Shown in pieces: positions 11,350 to 22,700 of a stretch of 64,000 nucleotides of DNA; the first letter of the stretch is position 1, and the number at the start of each line of letters is the position of its first letter. The DNA comes from Dactylis glomerata (taxonomy: Eukaryota > Streptophyta > Magnoliopsida > Poales > Poaceae). The notes beneath the pieces were generated by a model. It did not search any database. It was not told the DNA's origin and worked only from the letters and a program-made list of their open reading frames with translations. The stretch lies in NCBI GenBank assembly GCA_007115705.1, contig QXEO01000546.1, positions 13,040,465 through 13,104,464 of the forward strand, read 5' to 3'. Position numbers and translations under genes: made by a program.

Positions 11350-11757
11350 AGCAATCCCCAGGAAGCATTCACACAGCATGATGAAGCACGCAATGTGCAG
11401 AATCGTGTTGGGATTCAGATCGTGGAGCTGAATCCCATACGCGAAGAGAAGCCCACGAAGGAAGGGATGTGGGGGAAGAGAGAGTCCCCACAACAGGAAA
11501 GCCATGAAAATTACCCGGAATCCAGGAGGAGGCCGGGGAACAATCTCGGGACCGGCGGCGAGCGATTCTGCCGGGGTGTTCTTGAGAAGACCCATCTTCT
11601 CGGCCTGAGACAGCTCCTTGTCTCCAACTTTGGTCTGCACCCAATTGTGAACGACAGGGGTGTCGGCATTCGCGATCTTGGCCTTCTTGGCGGCGGCGAT
11701 GGCGCCGGCGCCGGTCGCGGTGGAGCCCCTCTTCGGCATGAGGTTGGCGCGCGGCAA
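11350..11757 (-). pseudogene. Truncated antisense ORF of a Tat/RIRE2-like Gypsy element (putative gypsy-type transposon domain)
   Basis: The minus-strand frame begins at an ATG at 11757 with a basic, Ala-rich N terminus. It contains P-x-P-P-G-F-R-V, then L-P-P-H-P-F-L-R-G-L-L-F, Y-G-I-Q-L-H-D-L-x-P-N and H-I-A-C-F-I-x-L-C-E-C-F-L-G-I. That is the signature of the grass family annotated as putative gypsy-type transposon (PF04195), known to lie antisense near the 3' LTR of Tat elements. The family normally continues for hundreds of residues. Here homology stops after F-L-G-I at about 11360, where the frame runs into the Athila-like leader, so it is broken. Its function is unknown. Confidence 0.65.
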
Positions 11758-13367
11758 AAGCTCTGAGAATGGAGATGTAGGAGAGGAGCAGCAGGAGTAG
11801 TGCGCGAGGAGGAAGACGATGTCGGCAGAGTGGGATGGACTGATTACCCTTCCGCTGTCATTTTTATTTCATCTCTGGAAACTCACAGCAAATCTTAACC
11901 GTTCACTACGAAGTGGAAACGGCAGAGCAAATTTGGTCGTCCACGCGTCAGCACCACGAGAACCGCGGCCTCCACTACGCACGGTAATCAAGGAAACTGG
12001 GCGGACTTTTCTCACCCACGCGCGGGACGTGCAGTCAAACTTGGTCAGCAGCCGGAGCGGGTGAGCGTAAGGGCCCACAATGCATCTGGTCTTGTCATTG
12101 TCAGTCTATCCTGGCAGAAGGTGGCGTGACAACTCGAAGAATCCAAGCGTTATCATAGACGTCATGTTCCGCGGAGCGTTTCCCTTTGGGAGTTAAAGGA
12201 TAAGTTCGATCCTGAGGCCCACATATTTTCGAGGTATGTACTTTCTCAAGGCTAAATTCTTTCGGAACTGGGTATTTTCTCGAAGCTTTTTTCGCCCTTT
12301 TTGAAGATATTGCCTTTCGGGCGGCTTTTTCTCATGCTTTCGAGCCTTAAGAGTTCTTCGAGTGGGTTTCTCGGCAAGACTACTCGAACAGTTTCTATTG
12401 CTTTATTCGGTATCGTCTTGGTATTTGAGGGGTGAATCTTCGCTCTCGAAATACTCACCACGGGCCAGCAGAGCCTCCATGCATTTTTTGGTCGAGGGTG
12501 TCGATCGTTCTAAACTCCTGTATTCGGGCAGAAGGTGTCGTTTCGACCCTCGGGCAGAGGTTTGCGATCCCTTGAATTACACACTGGCTAGCAATGCCCT
12601 CTCATCATCCACATCATGGTTGTCGATTTTTGGGTCTGGCCAGCAGAGCCGCAAGTTTACCTGAATAATGACTTCGTCAGCTTATATGATTAACATCTTG
12701 TCTAACCATGGGCTTCAGTCCCCAGGTTACTTTAAATTCAGGGCCAGCAGTGCCTCGACTGCGACTCGGGGACAGTTTGAGCCCTCGACCCCAATTTCAT
12801 ACTCACACATGCACTCAAAATTCTCGGATTCTGGTGGCAATATACCAATTCGGATGGCGTAAGTCAAATACGAAGGTAAGTCCACGGTTTCCAACACCAG
12901 ATGGCCCGGTATTCGTATCAAGCGCACTCTACCGAGTAACTTTCCATACCTTCGGTATGAAGTTTGCACCGATGGACGCATCGAGTGCCGCTCATTGAAC
13001 TGGGCTTCAACCCGGTGAGTCCAACGCGGCTCGGGTCGAGGTAGCGCCAGCCCACGCGGGTTCGAGTCGGGGGACTCAAATCTGAGTAAGCTAACCGAAT
13101 GTCTTTGCGGCTATGCAATTAACTGAGACCCGGCGTGAGTCTCAGGCCGGTTATGCGTATCCCCCTGCAAACCAAGCTAAACATTTTTCGAGGCTCAGCA
13201 TGAGTGCTGCTTGAATCAGCCGCATCTGTTAAATTCATCATTTATGTGTTCAATATGTCATTGTGCCTTTTCAGGAAGGGCGAATATGATCTCGTGCGCT
13301 TAAAGAGAGACTCTAGTTAGAGTCCCTGCCATAGTCTTCGACTATCCCAGGCACTCGGGGGCTACTG
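11758..13367 (+). mobile_element. 3' interior of a degraded Tat/RIRE2-like Gypsy element
   Basis: This is the region between the antisense ORF fragment and the LTR at 13368. It has no credible open frame. It carries several GGGCCAGCAGAGCC-like repeats (about 12460, 12640 and 12740) and ends in a purine-rich CACTCGGGGGCTAC block directly before the LTR, which suits a polypurine tract in plus orientation. Confidence 0.6.
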
Positions 13368-13928
13368 ACGAAGGAATGACAAATAGGCCCTCGATATTCG
13401 CATACCTGGTTTTTGGCCCAGGGGAGGTTATCATCGAAGGAGGTGCAAGGCCCATAAAGGCAGTAAGTGGGTGCGGCCCAGTAGCTATAATTGGCGTGCA
13501 AGCAAGGATTCGGGGATTCCAATTTGTATTAGTCTTCGGTTAGGGCTTATTTGAAACCGATCCGGTCTGTACTTTGCTTGAGAGACAATCCTGAGACCCA
13601 GCCTTCGCATATAAAAGGATGGGAGGGAGGTCCCGAAACCCTAGATACTCTTTCACCACCACACGCCGGAGCGCTCATCTCTTAGAGCTCTCTACTTTGG
13701 CTAGATCCAATCTACGCCCCCACTATAACATCGCCATTGTAGCCACCACATCAATAAAAGTCAGACAAGCAGGACGTAGGTCATTACCCTACCAAGGGGG
13801 GCGAACCTGGGTAAAACCTCATGTTTCCCTGTTTTCATCTGATCGCCGTTGAATTCGCCAGGTCCCACCATGTGTTCCTTAGATCGAAAGCCCTCGAACA
13901 TGGGCATTGCCGGGGTAGAACTTCGTCA
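13368..13928 (+). repeat. 3' LTR of the RIRE2-like element
   Basis: It opens with TGACGAAG and closes with CTTCGTCA, an exact 8-bp inverted terminus, over 561 bp. It contains a TATA box (CATATAAAAGG near 13606). The preceding G-rich tract fits a polypurine tract. No 5' partner is visible, so the element is truncated on the left. Confidence 0.6.
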
Positions 13929-14890
13929 CCTGGGGTCCGTTAGGAAGGCCTAAGCATAGATGTAATCAAAATACGAGATGATATCGTATACAAACATTGT
14001 AATTTGTGTTAAACCCGATCGGCTCCTCAAGACCTGACCATCTATATAAAGGGGCCAGGAGAGGCCGGCCAAGGCCAGATTGAGATTGAGCCAATTGAGT
14101 ACCATGCTTATTCTTGACACACTCCAAACCACGCCTTGTTTGACTGATCTTTATCTTGGAAGTTCATCCGAAGCCCTCTTCCCCCGATTCTAAGTCCTTA
14201 ATCTAGTATATTTGCCGAGTTAACCCTCGTCAATTGGCACCGACCGTGGGGATCTTAGGCGTTGGAATCATGAATTTGATGGTTTTTTTGCTCTCAGCCA
14301 ACAGCAACTCGAAAACTGATGGAAACCAGATATCCTTTGGGACCGTAGATTTTCAACCTCATTCACCAACCCTTACTCCGGTCTTCGCAAGCTTGGATCA
14401 GGAGATGGACCTGACGATTGGAAGTCTAAACTTTTGCATCGGTTCCTTGGGTTCGATTTGCCTTTCAAATCTGACAAAATTGGATCCGTCGGCATGAAAA
14501 ACCGCGACAATGGCAATATCAGAATCATCGATAGGCTCTTACAGCGAGGTAAGCTCGCCTGTCAGCTTTACAACAACGGAAAGCATGGAAGACAAAATCA
14601 AACAACTCGAAAAAATCATGGAAAACCTCGACTTAGGAGAAGCAATGGATCACTCAGATTTCAGCCAAATTTTTAGCAAAAGCACATCAGAGGACTTCAC
14701 CATCCGAAACGGCGGTGTCTCCAGCAACATACACCTAGTATGCGTCATCATCACTGAAGCAGCAAAAGACAATGATGGCGTAGATAATATAGTAGTCAAC
14801 ACGCAGGGGAACAACACAAGGAGTAAAAAGGAAAATGAGAAAATATATGTCTCCGCCGGAGAGTGGAAAATTAATGCAAAGTAAATTAGC
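13929..14890 (+). mobile_element. Partial LTR, primer binding site and gag remnant of a second Tat-like element
   Basis: The sequence from 13929 to 14232 looks like an LTR 3' part, with a TATA box (CTATATAAAGGGG near 14042) and a CCCTCGTCA end. It is followed at 14234 by TTGGCACCGACCGTGGGGA, a typical Tat/RIRE2 primer site. Downstream frames (14234-14497 and 14510-14884) show gag-leader-like acidic and coiled sequence (M-E-D-K-I-K-Q-L-E-K-I-M-E-N-L) broken by frame changes. I read this as an older element into whose LTR the preceding element inserted. Confidence 0.55.
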
Positions 14891-15298
14891 ACCAATTAGT
14901 GAATGATTGACCACTTTTCATTGGGGTCAGCTGACCCCAATGCACATGAGGCAACTCTGTCCTTGCTTGACGAGTCGCTGGCATTTGCCGTTATTCACGA
15001 CAACGCTTGGAGCCAGGGCCATGTGAATGCTCTGGAGCAAGGATGTTGGTCCATGGTGGTGGATCTGTCATCTTTTCCCGACTTCGTCGATGGGATGTGG
15101 CGGTTCTTGGTCTAAGACAGCACAGGAACATTCTTCGATCGATGTGCCATAGTGACATATGCCTCACTTCTTGCAGCGGGCATGTTCATCAACTCACAAA
15201 GCCTTGTTGGTGATGGTGCTTCTTTGGATCTGGCAATGGTGGAGGCTCGACGACTCTTTCAATGTTCGTCTCGGCGACGTAGCTTTGCACCAGCAGCA
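14891..15298. other. Unassigned stretch with a 24-bp perfect palindrome
   Basis: There is no recognisable gene or element. At 14919-14942 there is a perfect palindrome centred on GGGGTCAGCTGACCCC. Short open frames on both strands show no family resemblance. The interval separates a gag remnant from an Athila-like LTR and may be a captured fragment. Confidence 0.5.
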
Positions 15299-16681
15299 AC
15301 GTGGAACCTGCACACAACACAACCAAAGTACTTTGCCCCAACTTACAGTGAGGTTGTCAATCTCACCGGTTTGATGTAAACAAAAGATTAAACGTATCGT
15401 GCGGTAAAAGATAGTAGTTTATGAGAATGTAAATAATGCGAGTAAATAGTAATATGAATGTAAAAGAATGGACCGGGGTCCACAATTCACTAGAGGTGTC
15501 TCTCCATAAGATAAATAACATGTTGGGTGAACAAGCAAATAAATGCATTTATATGTCATGAAGATCACTATGAGATTCACTTGGGCATTACAACATAATA
15601 CATAGACCGTAATCCAACTACATCTATGACTAATAATTCACCCGCCGGATGTCATCCGAGCAACCGTTGGGTATTAAGTTGCAAGCAACAGATTATCGCC
15701 TTAAGCAAAGTGTGTAATATAAACAATACAAATGTCCTTGAACACAAGATTCTTATTTTCTCCCTAGTAGCAACAGCACATCTACAACCTTAGAGGTTAT
15801 TGTCACTCCCTCAGATTACAAGAGACATGAACCCACTATCGAGCATAAATACCCCCTCTTGGAGTCACTAGCATCTACTCGGCCAAGATATCTACTAGCA
15901 ACGGAGAGCATGCAATATCATAATCAACATAGAGATGATAAATCAATAAATCAACTTGACATAGTACTCAATATTCATCGGATCCCAACAAACACAACAT
16001 GTAGAATTACATAACGATGATCTTGATCATGATAGGCAGCTCACAAGATCTAAACTTAAAGCACATGGAGGAGAAGACAACCATCTAGCTACTGCTATGG
16101 ACCCGTAGTCCAAGGTAGACTACTCACACATCACTCCGGAGGCATGTATGGTGATAAAGAAGGTCTCCGGTGGTGATTCCCCTCTTCGGCAGGATGCCGG
16201 GAAGAGCTTCTGGACCCTCTCGATCTCGCGTCGATGACGGCGGCGGCTTGCAGTATGTTTTCTGGAAAATTGATCGAGTGCTTCGGATTTTCTCGTCGAG
16301 GAGAATATATAGGCGGAAGGGCGATGTCAGGAGATGGGCCAGGTGGCCTCACCACCTGGTGGCGCAGGCCAGGGGTAGGCCGCGCCACCCCATGGTGTGG
16401 CTGCCCTCTAGCCCCCATCCGTCTCTGCTTTGGACTCCGTCTCGTGTCGGGAAAAATAGGAACTTCGGCTTTTGTTTCGTCCAATTCCGAGAATATTTCC
16501 TGTGTAACTTTTCTGAAACACAAAAATAGCAGAAAATAGGGAACTGGCACTGTGGCATTTCTTTAATAGGTTAGTTCCAAAAAATGCATAAAAACGTCAT
16601 GAAGTATAACAAAACACAAAGCAAATGGTGCATAAACAAGCATGGAGCATCAAAAATTATAGATACGTTGGAGACGTATCA
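15299..16681 (-). mobile_element. Athila-like LTR, diverged, minus orientation (solo or truncated)
   Basis: It matches the LTR family along nearly its full length, with the GGTGAGATTGACAACC complement near 15355, the TATA-like AATATATAGGCGG region near 16303 and the TGATACGTCTCC start at 16681. Divergence is much higher than between the other copies. The U5 end left of 15299 is not recognisable, and no interior sequence or primer site adjoins it. It is a solo LTR or a truncated end. Confidence 0.75.
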
Positions 16682-17640
16682 TGGGTGGATGGGGCGGTGG
16701 TCGCGAGAGGTCGGAGGCCGGGGAAGGGGAAGCGACGACGGTGTTGTGGTGGTGCTTTGCGCAGCTTCGACGACCTCAGGTCACTACCCCTGCAACCGTC
16801 GCCGCCGCCCTTTCTCCTACGACCGCCTACCGAGCGGACATCCGGCCATGGCCGCGGTGGTGATGCCATGGGGCGACAGCGGATGCTAGGTCTGACAATG
16901 GCTGCCAGCATGGTGCTCCCACCGGCGAGGCGCCCTGCTTCCACCGGTGAAGCGGGGTGCTTACAGCGGCGAGGTGGGGTGCTTCCGCAAGCAACTTCGA
17001 TTAGCGAGGCGTCCTGCTTCCAAAGGCGAGGCGTGGTGCTCCTAGCGGCAAGGTTGGGTGCTTCCACCGGCATTGCGCAATGCTTCCAGCTCTTCCACCG
17101 GCGAGGCAGGATGCTTCCACTGGTGAGGCGAGATGCTTCCACCGGCAAGGCTAGGTGCTTCCGCCGGCGAGGCGCTCCAGCAGCGATTTGGCGGCAGTGC
17201 TGCAAGCTGCAAGTTGCTACTAGCCGGGATGACGGTGCTACAACGGATCATGACTGTTTGGCGGCGAAGCACTCGTCGGTGTGCTCTTGGTCATGCTTGG
17301 CGAAGCGCATAATAGTGTAATTTTTTGCTACAATTATTTTGTTGTTTTGCTACTTTAGTATAAAGATGTTGCTTCATGGTCTCCGGCGAGACTCCTTCGA
17401 GATCTGACTATTCTTACTTTATTTTTAGTCAAACCATTTTTTTGCTTCAATGAAGCAAAAACGAGGTTTTTTTGCTTCATAGAAGCATTTGCGGGATTTA
17501 CATGAAAACTATTTTTACTACAATTACATAAATATTTTGCTTCGAGTGATATATTTTTGCTCCATTGCAATAACCAACGGGATTGGAGATCCAAATAAAA
17601 CACATGTCAGCACCTGGATCAGGAGGCTAGAAATTTTCCA
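16682..17640. repeat. GC-rich region with a degenerate minisatellite
   Basis: Between about 16912 and 17180 a unit of roughly 24-27 bp built on TGCTTCCACCGGCGAGGCG recurs about nine times with variation. Long open frames on both strands here reflect high GC and repetition and show no domain. The right part (17440-17500) is A/T-rich with TTGCTTC/GAAGCAA inverted words. I cannot assign it to a transposon family. Confidence 0.55.
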
Positions 17641-18369
17641 GCTGCAGTGATTGTGAGCACTCGCCTCGGTCTATTTAAGTCGGGGTGTCATGTTGGATGT
17701 CGGCCGTTCTCCTGTCCGCGTGAACCAAAACAATCACTGGAGATTGCCATAATGCTTTGGAAAAGAAGCGAAGCAAGGATAACGGATAAGCAGCACGCAA
17801 GGAAGGAGCGCCGTCGGAGCACTTGCACCGCAGACACGTGACCATCGACGTCTCTCGCTTTCCTTGAGCTGAGCCAAGAATCATCGACCACGATAATCCA
17901 CCTTTAATTAAGGCGTCATAAGGAAAGAAAAAAAAACTGAAATTTGGTAAAGCGGATCTTGGCATCACAAAAGGTGCTGCACTTGTTTGTCAACAGCAAA
18001 TCCAATTCCGTTCAACACGATATAGTAGTTCTAGTTTGCAACGCAAAAAACTATCCAGTCCATATACTCATCCGCAATGGAATTACGATGATAATGTTGC
18101 TTCTGAATTCAGAGGTTTATACTCCACAAAAAAATGCTCGGGAATCCGAATCTGCAAAGTGGATCGTACGTGCTGCTGGCATCGCTACCTGTTTGGACGG
18201 CCAGGAGTTATCCGGGAGAAGAAAAACCAGGGACTCGAGCCCGAAGGGGCAGCCATCGTTGTCGGAAGAGGCAGGCAGCTGTCTAGGCGAGACTTTCCGT
18301 CCTGCTCCTGCCGCGTCGCCGTCCAATTGGGGAAGCAGCGCTCGCGGGCTAGCAAAATTCCTACCTACC
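17641..18369. other. Unassigned DNA forming the target of the LINE insertion
   Basis: No gene or repeat is recognised. The last 11 bases (TCCTACCTACC, 18359-18369) are duplicated after the LINE at 23538-23548. The open frame starting at 18036 crosses the insertion boundary and is a chance fusion to LINE ORF1. Confidence 0.5.
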
Positions 18370-19505
18370 AGCCGGCAGTGTTCGTGACACCAGCTTTGGA
18401 GGTGCTTGAGGTTCACGAGCCAGCTCCCACAGCCCAGCAGACGGATGCAGAGCAGATGGATGCAGTCGCCGGTCACATGCAGGAAGCAGAAGATGCACTC
18501 AGTACCACTGGCTCCCCTCTTGCTGCAGCTGAGCCTACCATTGCTGATCTTGCCCAGCCGGTACAGATGATTCCCCTAGTTCAAGGCCGACCACAAGTTA
18601 CAGAAGTGATTCCCTTTCATGGGTCCCTACTGTACTCCTCGGCATGGGGCAACGCCAACACCAGCAATCTTTGGGACCAGCAGCTCTACCCTACGAGCTT
18701 CAGCGCAGCGGCCCTCACGGCGGAAGGCATCGCGTCCTACTTCAGCACACAGCTTGCAAACACAGAGTTAGCGCCGTTCCCTCCTCAGTTCGTACCAGGT
18801 CTTGGGCCTGTAACTCCGTTCCAGGGGACTACGGGTTGGATGAGTGACAGCTGGCCTCAGCCACAATATGCTTCGCCTGGCAGGATGGGCTACAACTACC
18901 AGCCATCATTTCACTTTCAGAGCCCGCCACAATCTTGCTCGGAGATCATCTTTGGGCCGGGAGCGATGGATCAGCCAACCCCTACCTTGCCAGCCCCGAT
19001 GTCAGGGGAGGAGCAAAGTGCTCGCGTAGCACTCTCCGAGGCTGGATTGACAGGACCTGGGCTGGTTGAGGCCATTACACAGAAAGTAGCACAGCTTCAG
19101 ATTGACGAGCAGAGAGCCTACATTGCTAAGATTGCAGCACTTCTCTCGCCCTCAGTTCTCGGCCATGCTCCACCTAAGAGGTCAACCACTGCTATCCAGA
19201 TCAAGAGGAAGCTGTTTGGGTCTGCTCGGGGCTCCCGACAGAGCACTCGCCTGCGCCAGTTGAGGTCGAAGTTCACATCTTCTCGTCGATCGCAGGCGGC
19301 AATTTGTGCTATGCTGGGTATTATTGACAGTGTGGATGACTTCACAGAGGACACAATGATGGCTTACCTGAAGTTCTTCAAGGATCCAATTCCACCGGCA
19401 AAGATCGCAAAGCTGGTTGAGCTAGCTGGTGTGGACTCCCCGTCACAACTGCAGCTGCCGGTTGCGGAACTGCAGGCAGTGCTTGAGGAGCTTGCGGCTG
19501 TTTAA
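18370..19505 (+). CDS. LINE ORF1 protein, N-terminally truncated
   Basis: About 378 residues of ORF1 remain, ending in a TAA at 19505. The preserved part is rich in Pro, Gln and Ala. It has a basic patch (K-R-K-L-F-G-S-A-R-G-S-R-Q-S-T) near the middle and an acidic, Leu-rich C-terminal helix region (L-Q-L-P-V-A-E-L-Q-A-V-L-E-E-L). No CCHC zinc knuckle is visible. In L1 elements ORF1 binds the RNA as a nucleic-acid chaperone; that role is inferred from position. The true start lies upstream of the truncation point, and the frame continuing left to 18036 belongs to flanking DNA. Confidence 0.7.
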
Positions 19506-19759
19506 GCTGCTATCAGCCAGCCGGTCTGTGGTCACCTAGTTAATTATGATAGCACAATCTTACTGTGTTTGTATCGTTGTTTGGCTCATCATGGCCTCTT
19601 CAGTTGCTTGCTGTTATGTTGTTACCCTATGTCTGTTTTCAGGGGCTTGTAGTCTGACTCTGCTGATGATAGCACAACCTCTTAGCCGTAGTCTGTGTTT
19701 GCTTGGCACAATCTGTAGACTGACTGTTCAGCCTACGGACTACCGTTTGTATCATTGTT

Positions 19760-22700
19760 ATGAACCTGTTCTGCTTGTGTTTGTTAAACCGTGTCTGCTT
19801 ACGCTTCTGCTTGTCTCATGTGCTTGTGCTGCTTCTGTCTTATTTCTTATCCTTTGCGTGGCCTGCATGTTGTTCATTGGATGAAACCCTTTCAGTGCTG
19901 AACTGGAATGTGAGGGGATTAAACGACCCAGCTAGAAGAGACGCCGTAAGGGCAGTTATTGATCAATTAAACTGCAACATAATCTGCATTCAGGAATCCA
20001 AATTAGCCGTCTTTTCGGACGCACTTAGGCGTGAGCTGGTCGGACCTTGTTTTAATTCGTTTGCCGCGCTTGACGCCGAGGGGACAAGGGGAGGAGTTCT
20101 GTTGCTTTGGCGTGCAGACCGCTACACTGTCGACAATTTGGCGATCAGAAAATTTTCAATAACAGCTCGCTTCTCGTCGACGGCCGGGTCGACCCCTTGG
20201 ACGCTAACGACAGTGTACGGACCCCATGACGTTGCTCGTAAACAAGAGTTTATCAATGAAATTGTTGACATACACAACGCGGTGATCGGGCCCTGGCTGA
20301 TCCTAGGAGACTTTAATCTGATCAAGGAGGCTAGGGACAAGAACAATTCAAATATAGATAGGAGATGGATGAACAAATTTAAAGCGGCCTTAAATTCCTC
20401 AAACCTCCTTGAGCTTCCACTAATTGGAAGGAAATATACGTGGTCTAATGAACAGGAAAGACCAACTCTTGTGCCCCTAGAAAGGGCCTTCTGTAGCACA
20501 GATTGGGAGATGCGGTTCCCTGGAGCCAAACTTCTTCCGCAGTCGACAGGAATCTCTGACCATTGCCCTCTTCTGCTTGTTGACGAGGAAATAACAAAAA
20601 CCGGCCGTAGATTTTGGTATGAGGGATTCTGGGAATGTTTTTCTGGCTTCAAAGAAGTGGTGGCGCAGGCGTGGAATATGGACGTTGGCAACCGCAGCCC
20701 TATTGCAGCCTTTGACCTAAAACTTAGACGAACTAAGCAAGCCTTGAAGCTTTGGAGCAAGAACCATGTGGGGAACATTCAGAAACAGTTGGGCGTGGTG
20801 AGTGAGCTAAGTTTGCAACTAGAAACGGCGCAAGATCACAGACTTCTTTCTTGCGAAGAGGCAGCGCTGCGCACTAAGTTAAAAGGCAAAATGTTGGGCC
20901 TTTCGGTGCTCATTAAAATCAAGCGTAGGCAGCGCAGTCGAGTAACTTGGCTAAAATCCGGGGATGCAAATACCAGATTTTTTCATCGCAAGGCAAACGC
21001 TAGGCATCGTAAAAATGTTATCCACTCCTTGCAGTCACCTGGAGGTCTCGTCACATCTACCGATGACATGCTTACTCTTGCTCATAATCATTTTGAGCAG
21101 ATTTTGGGTACTTCTTCTCCCATTCAGTCTCGGTTCAGCTGGGAGGAACTTGGTTTACGCTCCTTTGAGCTCTCAGATTTGGAAACACCCTTCTCCTTGG
21201 AGGAGATAAAACTGGCGCTTGACAACATGCCGGTAGATAAAGCTCCTGGACCCGACAGCTTCTCTGGTGGTTTTTACAAATCCTGTTGGGATATTATCAA
21301 ATCTGACGTACATGCGGCCTTCCATCAGGTTTACCAGCTGGATGCTAGAGGGCTGCAAAAAATAAATTCCTCACTTATTGCTTTGATTCCAAAAAAGGGC
21401 GAGCCAGGCGCCCTTTCAGACTTTAGGCCGATATCTCTCATTCACAGCTTGATCAAACTCTTCACCAAGGTGCTTGCTCGCCGCCTTGCCCCGAAGCTTG
21501 ATGAGATGGTCGACTCGTGCCAAACGGTGTTCATAAAAAATCGTTGCATACAGGAAAACTACCTTTACGTGCAAAATATGGCCAGATTCTTTCAACACAC
21601 TAAAAAACCCACTGTCCTTCTCAAGCTTGATCTTGCCAAAGCTTTTGATTCAGTTTCTTGGGCTTACCTCCTTGATATGTTGAGGGCAAGAGGCTTTGGG
21701 GATCGTTGGCGCGAGTGGATCTCCATGCTTCTTGCATCATCTTCTTCTCAGGTCTTAATAAATGGCATACCCTCGCAGTTTGTACATCATCGTCGTGGGC
21801 TTCGACAAGGGGACTCCTTGTCGCCCTTCCTCTTCATCCTTGCAATGGATCCGCTTCACCGCATCCTAAACCTTGCTACTGATAAGGGGATCCTCTCCAA
21901 ATTGCCGGGGCGCAAACCGGTTGTTAGAGCTTCCCTTTATGCCGACGACGTGGTGATATTCATAAACCCCTTCCGTAGGGATGCGACATTCATCAACTTG
22001 GCTTTGCAATGCTTTGGACAGGTTACTGGTCTCATAACCAACCCCTCAAAAAGCTCGGCCATGCCTATTAGATGCAATGGCCTAAACATGAACTACATCC
22101 TGCAACCTCTGAATTTTGAGATCAAGAGTTTACCGTGCATTTATCTGGGCATGCCGCTATCTCTTAAATCTCTGCGCAAGATTGATTACCAAGCTCTGTT
22201 GGACAAGATTGATGCCCTGTTGGCGGCGTGGAAGGGAGGCATGTTTTCTCGTGAGGGCCGACTTGTTCTTCTGAAAGCGGTGCTTTCCTCGATCACTATC
22301 TACATGATGACAGTACACAAATTTCCAGCCTGGGTACTGACGAAGATCGAGCAGCGGTGTCGGGCGTGGTTTTGGAGGGGTGAAGGCACTTGCAATGGTG
22401 GTCACTGCAGAGTGCGTTGGGAAATTGTCTGCCGCCCTAAGCAGCTGGGTGGACTAGGGGTGCACGACCTGCACAAGTTCAGTAGGGCGTTGAGACTGCG
22501 CTGGCTTTGGACAGCTTGGAAGCACCCTGATCGGCCTTGGGTGGGAACACCGCTGCCATGCGATGCCATCGACAGACAGCTTTTCGCTGCTGCCACAGAG
22601 ATAACCATAGGGGATGGCACACTGGCTGATTTTTGGAGTGATCGCTGGCTTCAAGGGCGAGCTCCACGTGAGATTGCTCCATCGCTTTTTAAAATTGCCT

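Noticed and set aside
13368..14232. A single 865-bp LTR (TGACGA to TCGTCA) flanked by interior sequence on both sides
   Set aside because: The inner end CTTCGTCA at 13928 gives a better inverted terminus with TGACGAAG, and there are two TATA boxes. Two different elements, one inserted in the other's LTR, explain it better.
16625..17320. Open frames of 231 and 182 residues on opposite strands
   Set aside because: Both come from the GC-rich minisatellite; there is no domain and the repeat breaks any protein pattern.
18036..18369. N-terminal extension of the 489-residue frame that runs into LINE ORF1
   Set aside because: The exact LINE target duplication ends at 18369, so this part is flanking DNA read in frame by chance.
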